Shown: positions 56,821 through 64,000 of the stretch, one piece after another | Numbering within the stretch: the stretch's first letter is position 1 | Layout of the letters: every line of letters begins with the position of its first letter | Assembly: GCF_001625305.1 (NCBI RefSeq) | Contig: NW_017804120.1 | Coordinates: forward strand, 1,895,095-1,959,094 | Source of the DNA: Branchiostoma belcheri | Taxonomy: Eukaryota > Chordata > Leptocardii > Amphioxiformes > Branchiostomatidae | Length of the DNA stretch: 64,000 bases | Direction of reading: 5' to 3' | The notes under the pieces: model-generated | Database searches by the model: none | What the model was told of the DNA's origin: nothing | The model's input: the letters and a program-made list of their open reading frames with translations, nothing else | Translations under genes and position numbers: made by a program

Positions 56821-58373
56821 CAGGGCTCGAAATACCCGGTGGCGCACTGGCGCGGCGCCACCTGATTTTGCTTGGCGCCACTTATTCCTAAACTCAGGTG
56901 GCGCAGCGCGCCACCTATAATTTGCGTGGATCGAGCCGCTAATCGCATGGATCGGGCCCCATTGTCGGCACAATCTTGTGAATTGTCGATGAATTGTCGA
57001 TCTCGCCATGACGCCACAAAGAAAACGTTCTCATTGGTAGAAAATCAGACACCTCGCTGGCGTTTCACAACACAATTTTCATGTAAACAACTCCGACTGT
57101 CCTTGTTTACATGCAAAGCGCGCCGATACAAAATCCTGCCGGCCGCCCGACCGACCGCATGCGACGCTAAGTTTTCGGCGGCTCGGCGGAAAAATAATCC
57201 ATCCCCAGAAGAAATTTTACGCATGAAAATAACAACTACAACTTGTTTTCGTCGTTATATGAGTTTCTGAGGCCGTAAAATGTTAAAACGGTTGAAATTT
57301 GTCGGAAAAACAGCTCGAAAGACAGAATGAAAATGGCCGACGCTGCTTCCAACAATGTGGTCAAAGGTGAAGATAGCATCCAAGCGTCCAAGATACATGT
57401 ACTAGTATTACACGCATGAAAAATTTTTTTTCGGCAACGACAGAAATAAAAATTCACTCGTATTTTTAAAAGGTTAATTTGTAAACATTACCGTGAAATT
57501 TTCCGAATTTATTGGTTTCTAGTGTCAGAATATAATGTTGTTTCTATGAATGTGCGGTTGGATGCTGTGGGGGCTTTTACAATTGGGAGAATCAGATATT
57601 AAGAGCATGCTTTCTTTCTTTCTTACTTTCTTTATTGAGTGTCTCTAAAATTTTTTTTTAGTATGAGTTTATAGATATAATCACATTTTTATTTGTTTAG
57701 CTGTGTCAATATGTGATTTTGTTTGGGAAATATGATTGGGTTAAAAAGTTTGGTATATATTAATTATGTCCGTAACACCTTAGGAATACTTGCTCCAAGT
57801 TCCAGGTAATAAGTACATGTACAATTTGTATCATGTATTTTTCACTTGTTAAACTTGTGGAAGCACCGTTGGCCCCCGGTTAGGGGTCATCCGGGGAACC
57901 TATGCCCAATTTTTTTTTTAAATCAAGGGAGCTAATACCATTTTTTATTAGATTTTGAAGATTTGTCCGGGGGGTATGTTTATTCCGAGGGAAAAGTGTT
58001 TATTTGGCAGATGAGAGTAACATTATCCTTGCGCAAACGAAGAACATGGCGCACGTAACACCACCCGCATAAGTGTGCCGCCATGTAGAGGCGTGGCATT
58101 CCCACGGCGGCAGCCCTGTGATGAAGACATGTAAAAGGTGGCATTCTTTATTAAAACATTGTTGTTTGAGAGCTTTTGTGTTCTTTACATTACTTTATTT
58201 TATAACATAAAACTTAAGTAGTTAACTAGAAGAAAACGTAATAGATATAAGTAGCAGATTTGAAGAAAATGATAACTTGGAAGTGTTGCCACTTGAATAC
58301 TGATGGCGCCACCTGGCTTTTGACTCAGGTGGCAACATGCGCCACCTGGCTGAAAAAAGTATTTCGAGCCCTG
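56821..58373. mobile_element. 1.55-kb element with CAGGGCTCGAAAT ends and 7-bp duplication
   Basis: The inverted ends CAGGGCTCGAAATAC match over 15 bp, and the flanks are CTGTTGT at 56,814-56,820 and 58,374-58,380. Both subterminal regions are rich in GGTGGCGC / GCGCCACC words. No transposase frame is visible; the longest frame (56,872-57,270) is not recognisable. It lies between the kelch-like and BLM genes. Confidence 0.75.
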
Positions 58374-58685
58374 CTGTTGTGCACCGATACTGGATATCAT
58401 ACATGCACCTCATGCCATACACCATACATGTACCAATACCCAAATGGACAAAATTTTAAAAGTATCATAAATATTTAAAAGTATAAGTATCATAATAATC
58501 AACCTGTTAATTCTTCACAACATATCTTAAAAATCTTCCAAAATTATTTATACTGGTGAATAAAGAAAATGAACCATCATCTATCAGCTAAAAATATCAA
58601 TTTTTTTGTAAAATAGGTTTGGACTTGGAGATCAGACAAATGCTACAACTTGTAGTACAAGGAGGAAGTCTCACCATTGCAACAA

Positions 58686-61600
58686 TTATGTATTCATGTA
58701 ACCAAACTGCCCTTGTAGGAAGCTCCTTTTCTGGCCAGGGGCTGGCATGGGCATCATTCCCGGTGCCCCTCCCCTCACTGTGCTGGAGTTCCTTGAAGCA
58801 CCAGTAGAGGTCGCTGCTGCACTGTAACTGTTACTCTGTCCTCTCTTGGTCGCTTTCCCTTTCCCCTTAAACCTTGCACCGCCTCTGTAAATTTGACATC
58901 AAATTTCAACATCTGATTAGCAAGAAGGTGAGAATTTTCTTCAAGTCAGTCATTCATTTCACTCACGTGTAAGGAAATTATAAATTTCCGAAAAAAAAAG
59001 GAATTAACATCTTATACAGGATAATGGTAACAGTTTAAAAGCTTCTAAAACTACAAAGTATATATTGAAAATCTGGCTGCTAGACACAAACATCATCATA
59101 CGTGTACACGTAGTTATCATATTTCAGAATAGTTATGTACAAATATAAAGGTATAACTATAAGTATATGTATGCTTGGTACATGTATCTTCATGTACATG
59201 TAAGACAGCAGGGTTTTTTTCTAAACAGGGGAATAAGGGAGCTGCTCCCTCATGTAACCAGCCAGCTCTCTCATACCAATTTTCAGATTGAACCCTAAGT
59301 GGCTACTCTTTTTAAAAAATCCCCCCTCGGTCGCTTCATTGCTTGTCATGCTTGCGATCTGCTCCCTCGTGCTAAATTTTTGTAGAAAAAACCCTGGACA
59401 GTATAAAAGACTTACTGGTACACGTTGTATGATCTACATGTATTGTTTATTGGTTTGGCTGATACAAGACAGCCAGGGCAGCGCAACTAGCTAGAAGCTA
59501 TTACTAAGGGCATGCCCTGGGAAAAAAAATGTGGTTACATACATAAATTATGGTCATAAATATATACAAATTACATATGATACAATAAAATTATTACGTA
59601 CCGTACAATTGGTGCAAATAGAATACATGTGTGTGCTGTCTTATACAGAAAACTGGTCTCCAAGGGAGAGCCATACTTTAGCTTTGAATAATGCTAGGGA
59701 TGGAGCTGTCTGGGTGTCCTGTGGAAGAGAGTTCCACAGTTGGACGGACCTGTAGAAGAAGGTTTTTTGTGTTCTGACACTTTTGGGGGCTAGCGAAGAA
59801 AGGTAAAGACAGTACTGTATCCAAGACCTAAACCGGATAGTTACCCTTGTTTCCTGGACTGTTTGATCCGTTTATTCCGAGCACCACCGCCCCCACCCCC
59901 CCGCTTCCTCTTCACTCCCTTCCCCTTGTACTGGTACTGGTTCCCCTGGAAGTAGGGAGAGGCACTGGCAGCTGCTGCAGGCTTGGGCTGGGGCTTCATG
60001 GTCACTTCTACATAACATAGAAACAAGAACCAGAAATTAAACTAACATTTGTAAATAAAATGCCTATTAATGTTAACCCTCACATGGTATAGCCTAACAA
60101 AGTACTGCTCTTTTTACTCTTATTTAAAACACATTCATATATGGTGACACCAACTCTGTCCTGCTACTTGCTACATAATGTAATCCAACATCACAGGATG
60201 TCTGCAACAGCCCCAGTTACCATGGTGACAGACCTGTGGTCTAGGTCATTGACCTACAAGTGTACGATGTACATGTATTTTGTTTGTCTTTATCGTCTTT
60301 ATTTCAATACATTTAAGCTGGTCAAACAAAATAAAAACATACTACAGATTCTTGTAACATCATAAAAGAACACACATAAGTTATAACAGCATGAAAGGAA
60401 ATTTACAATTATTCACACAATTAATAATAAAACAAACTAATCAGAGTTAACATTGTTTGCACAGTTGATGGAGGGAATACCTGGGTTATTCTTGACAAAG
60501 TTGTCAATGACATCCAGAAACTGTGGCCCAAACTTGTAGAGCTTCCTCTCGGACACCCCGTCAATCTCCAACATGTCGTGCTCGTTCCGTGGCACTTTGC
60601 GGGACATCTCGCGCAGGGTTTGCGGCGGGAATATGTGGTGAGGCTGGACGCTATTCTCATGGGCAAGGTCCTTGCACAGTGTCTGTGGCACAGAATGGTA
60701 GCACAGACGTTAAGTAACTTGTAGAAAAAGTACAGTATACCGTATGAACAACTAGTTCAAGAGCATCAGACTTATCATCTCTTCTGTGAGTTCAAAGAAG
60801 AACATTGATAAGGAAAAGTGTTTTCTGACAGGCAGGCTTCATTGACAGTTGTACAATGCTGAACCAATTGCTAACATCACATACATGTACATTTGTATAT
60901 CTGTAAAGTCTTATGCAAATAAGATCACGTGTCTGTAACTCTTGCAGGTTATGATCTTTTTATTTTATGTATACTATTGTTTCATTATTGTTATTGTTTC
61001 ATTTTGCCTATGTTTGAATCATTTTGCTAACAATTCCTTATGTATGTATGTATTATTTCATTTCAATTATGTTTAGTTTTGGTTAGTATAGAGGAGGAGG
61101 GCTTTAAGCATAAGCTAAATAAGCTTTTTTCCCCTCCTCCTGCACCTGTTTTATTTATTATTAGTGTATCATGTATAATTTTATTGCTGTTGTGCAACTA
61201 AACAAACAATCATGATGAAGGTGGCAGTGGTCGTTGAAAACTTGATCCTTGTGTACCATTATGTCTAAATAAAGTTTAGCATCGTACTATGATTACTACC
61301 AACACAGATGAAGTTCCATGATTTTAGTACCTGTAGTTCGATGAAGAGTTTCTCCCACACAGAAGCATTACTGTCCTGGTTCTTAGCCACCACTGCCCGC
61401 TGCCCATCTCTCCTGATAGCCAGGTGTACCTGATCAGGACAAAACAAGGACACAACATTTCTTATGATACAGTATTAAAATCAGTACAAGAACTATTGAA
61501 AATGGCAGATTGAAGGGAGACCCAATTTTCCTCCTAACGTTAAGACTTTGCACCCACTTTGTGTCACTTGACTGATACTATAGTGATAGGCAAAAATGAG

Positions 61601-63735
61601 TACATAGCACGTCGTCAGACACACTGCGCTTCTGTAGAACGTTTCGTTTAAGATTGATTTGATTTATTGAAATTGCGAACAATTATACAATAAAATGAAT
61701 AAGATTGTATTTGCATATCATTGAAGGGTTGGCTATTGTAAACACGTGGTTGTGACTAAAGAACTTTATGTTTGCAGTACATTTATATTCTTAGTTTTTG
61801 TGGTCAAGTACATGTATGTCATGTAATGTGAATTTATCAATGCTGAGAACAAATAATTTGCCAACTTTTTTTCTTCTGCTCCTGCCACCACCGCAAACAT
61901 ATAGTTGAAAGAGACTCTGCAATTTGCTACTGCAAATGTGTAAAGTGATTTACAGTATTTTAAATGATATTCAATCTTACTTAAGATTACTTAAGATACT
62001 TACTTTGAATAAGGCCATGTTGATTTGATTATATGGATGACATCCTCCGGGAGCCCCAAAACTGATGCGCGCGTGCGAATAAAAAAAAAAGTTTTGCAAA
62101 AAAAAGTTCTTTTCATTATGAAATCTACCCTCTCATGAGGGTTGAGCAAATGGCACAGAATATGGGTTGGCGAATAATCTAGTCTTCAAGTTCATTTCTT
62201 TACAATTTCATCTTCTTTCGTTTGATTTTGGCATTCTACGACATTGGTATAGTTTTTCTTAATTTTTTGTGTAACTTATGGTATATTTTTGCTCATTTTG
62301 CAACTGTTCAGGGCTCGAAATTAACATTGTCCCAGTGTCAAATGACACTAAATTTTCAGCTTGGGACAATTCAAATTACGTTTCGGGACAATTTTGGGGC
62401 AATTGGAAAATTCTAAGACCATCCACGTCATTTGGGAACGCGATCCATCCATCCTGCTGCAGACTGCTGGCAGCCTATAAATATATAATACTCTGACAAA
62501 CATTTAAATTTGACCAATCAGGGATTCCAAATATCAGGGACGGTGCCATGCCCATGATATTATCATGTATTTCCCTACATTTACTAATAAAGTGGACTTC
62601 AAGTTGTACAAATTCAGTTGTTTTCTTATTTTTGTCATCAACTTATTTCGTGAAAAGCAGGCTGGGACAGTCCATCTTCAGTTCGGGACAATTGAAATCT
62701 ATGTTTGGGACAATTCTGGGACAATAGTGAAAAAAGTTAATTTCGAGGCCTGCTGTTTTGTACGATTTACAGTATGGTTGAAAACTTTTTTTTTTTGGAA
62801 ACGGCCGAAAATTCATGCGCGCGCGGATGTCATCCATATAATCAAATCAACATGGCCTAATATTCAATCTTACCTTCATCCTCCCACTGACGACAGCGTC
62901 TGCCTTGAGTCCCAGTCGGACGTACGCCACGACCTGTTCCACACGAGGGACGACGTGGAGGTCCTCCGCCAACACTCCCTCTGTCACCAGCTTACGCATC
63001 AGTCTCTCTGCGTCGTGTCTGGAGAAGGTGGCTCCGTAGTTGTACAGGGGGTACTTGTGGTGATCTGTGTCCATCACCTTCTTGTTGGAAGATCCTGCAA
63101 AACAGTATGAGAGATTTCATGGCTTTCAGTTTTGTTTTTTATTTTTAAGCAAAAGTTTCACCGTAGTTGTACATGGGATACTTGTGATGGTCTGTATCCA
63201 AATGCATTTTATTGGATGAGCCTGCAGTATCAAAGGTATAAATTGTTGTTTGAGAGAACATTACTGTTTTCAATTTTGCTGTATCTGGAAAGAGTTGCAC
63301 GGTCTTTTTTTAACCCTACAAACACTTAGTCTTTGCGCATAAAAATGACACTGACTGGGTCACTTTGGGTCAATAATGCACTGTAAAACGTTTGAAAATT
63401 GCTATCTTCTGTCTTGTCTTGTTGCCATGCTTTTTGTATACAAAAACAACTTGAATCTCTATAGGAAGTCTACCTTTCTTAGGTCCCCTGGATGGTTGTC
63501 TTAGACAAGTTTGACTGTACAATTGTTATTTAAATCTGAATTGGACATATAGGAAAGGAGGATGACAAACTAAAAGATTAGGACCTTTGAAGACGTCTGT
63601 GACATGCAGGAGAGTGTACCCCTGCACTCCCCAGCCTCGTCTGCCGTTCCCGGCACCGCTGTTCCCCCCCACGCTGCGCACAAACTCCACCACCATCTTA
63701 GCTTCTGTTGTCACATCCTTCATCTCAAACGCACC
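58686..63735 (-). CDS. BLM: BLM-type RecQ helicase, C-terminal six exons (5' part outside window)
   Basis: Exons: 63735-63585, 63094-62874, 61429-61331, 60682-60481, 60007-59845, 58884-58686 (stop TAA 58688-58686), with phases 1, 0, 0, 1, 2 agreeing, giving 344 residues. The first two hold the RQC winged helix (FEMKDVTTEAKMVVEFV, HKYPLYNYGATFSRHDAERL, EGVLAEDLHV). The next two hold HRDC (SVWEKLFIEL, IFPPQTLREMS, MLEIDGVSERKLYKFG). The tail is basic with a nuclear-localisation-like KGVKRKRGG and a poly-Gly run. BLM unwinds recombination intermediates and dissolves double Holliday junctions with topoisomerase III-alpha and RMI proteins. The helicase core lies beyond 64,000. RQC plus HRDC in this order also occurs in WRN, but the spacing and C-terminal end of the protein fit BLM. 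Confidence 0.9.
62013..62857. mobile_element. Harbinger-like MITE, family A copy 2, with a nested insertion
   Basis: It has the same ends as 20,248-20,646 (GGCCATGTTGATTTGATTAT), flanked by TAA at 62,010-62,012 and 62,858-62,860. An extra 444-bp element plus a 5-bp duplication sits inside it at 62,309. The right end lies 16 bp past a BLM splice donor. Confidence 0.8.
62309..62752. mobile_element. 444-bp CAGGGCTCGAAAT element nested in the MITE
   Basis: The inverted ends CAGGGCTCGAAATTAAC and CAGGCCTCGAAATTAAC are flanked by CTGTT at 62,304-62,308 and 62,753-62,757. Removing the element and one CTGTT restores exactly the sequence of MITE copy 1 (GCAACTGTTTTGTACG). Near each end is a diverged direct repeat with the words GGGACAATTCAAAT and GGGACAATTGAAAT. 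Confidence 0.8.
63155..63232 (-). repeat. Diverged copy of the 5' part of a BLM exon
   Basis: Read on -, an acceptor (GATACTGCAG) is followed in the correct phase by GSSNKMHLDTDHHKYPMYNY, very like the real exon's GSSNKKVMDTDHHKYPLYNY, then GETFA and a stop. Differences are mostly conservative or synonymous. It lies 60 bp upstream of the working exon. It could be a dead duplicate or a poison exon. Confidence 0.65.
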
Positions 63736-63860
63736 CTGAAGGAAACATGTGGTAAAACTTCTTAAAGGTGCATTATGTAACATTTTGCACCAAATCTCAA
63801 ACGCACCCTGAAGGAAAGACGTGGTAAAACTTCTTAAAGGCGCATTATGTAACATTCTTG
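63723..63860 (-). repeat. Two-copy tandem duplication over a BLM acceptor
   Basis: TCTCAAACGCACCCTGAAGG (exon start plus acceptor, as seen on +) occurs at 63,723 and 63,797, followed both times by AAACTTCTTAAAGGYGCATT. The outer copy has an acceptor and only about 12 exon bases. Confidence 0.75.
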
Positions 63861-64000
63861 CACCAAAAGCTAAAAAAATTTTATTCAAGTCAATACTATA
63901 AGACTTAGTAAGTTAGTGTGATTGTAATTCACTTCCAATGTATTATTTTAATCTATTTGTGCAATTATCCCATATTTCACACGAGATTTATGAGTGGTGC

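Overview
The window is eukaryotic nuclear DNA. Its genes are split by GT-AG introns of a few hundred bases to a few kilobases, repeats fill introns and spacers, and there is no operon-like packing. The gene set (a kelch-like protein, a KBTBD-type protein, a TRPV channel, eEF1B-delta and a BLM helicase) and the repeat families point to an invertebrate deuterostome, most likely a cephalochordate (amphioxus, Branchiostoma). The species call is inference from general knowledge; no search was run.

Layout. 0.56-5.3 kb: a frame-damaged L1/Tx1-type non-LTR retrotransposon on +. 5.4-8.5 kb: a Thr-rich mucin-like coding array on + with at least two frame breaks, then a ~40-bp minisatellite at 8.77-9.4 kb. 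10.5-11.7 kb: a CCAAT/octamer cluster and a weak candidate transcript on +. 11.9-14.1 kb: an uncharacterised gene on -, for which I assembled four phase-consistent exons. 16.96-23.9 kb: a complete five-exon BTB-BACK-kelch (KBTBD-type) gene on -. 26.3-35.3 kb: a complete 15-exon TRPV channel gene on - (719 aa). 38.4-49.1 kb: a complete eEF1B-delta (EEF1D) gene on - with a 16-nt microexon and a probable Lys-rich cassette exon. 51.8-55.8 kb: a complete four-exon kelch-like gene on +, divergent from EEF1D. 58.7-63.7 kb: the last six exons of a BLM-type RecQ helicase on -, whose 5' part lies beyond the right edge.

Mobile DNA is rich and structured. Penelope-like element (PLE) remnants, one with a recognisable GIY-YIG endonuclease domain, recur in head-to-head fold-back pairs. 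Their tails carry a CTGATGA / stem-loop / GAAA arrangement resembling a hammerhead ribozyme core. Two families of GGCC-ended MITEs have 3-bp TTA or TAA target duplications (Harbinger-like). A TTAA-flanked MITE begins one base after the kelch-like stop codon. An 823-bp inverted-repeat element has a perfect 9-bp target duplication. Two elements share CAGGGCTCGAAAT ends and sit at the same AACTGTT-type target. Three tRNA-headed SINE copies are present.

A second theme is local tandem duplication across exon edges. In the TRPV gene and in BLM, short units containing one splice site and the adjoining exon fragment are copied two to seven times. Copies of acceptors lie upstream of the working exon and copies of donors lie downstream of it. 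One such repeat gives an alternative donor exactly 30 nt away that would add ten in-frame residues to the TRPV ankyrin region. Exon coordinates were read by eye from splice signals and phase agreement; transcripts would be needed to confirm them.
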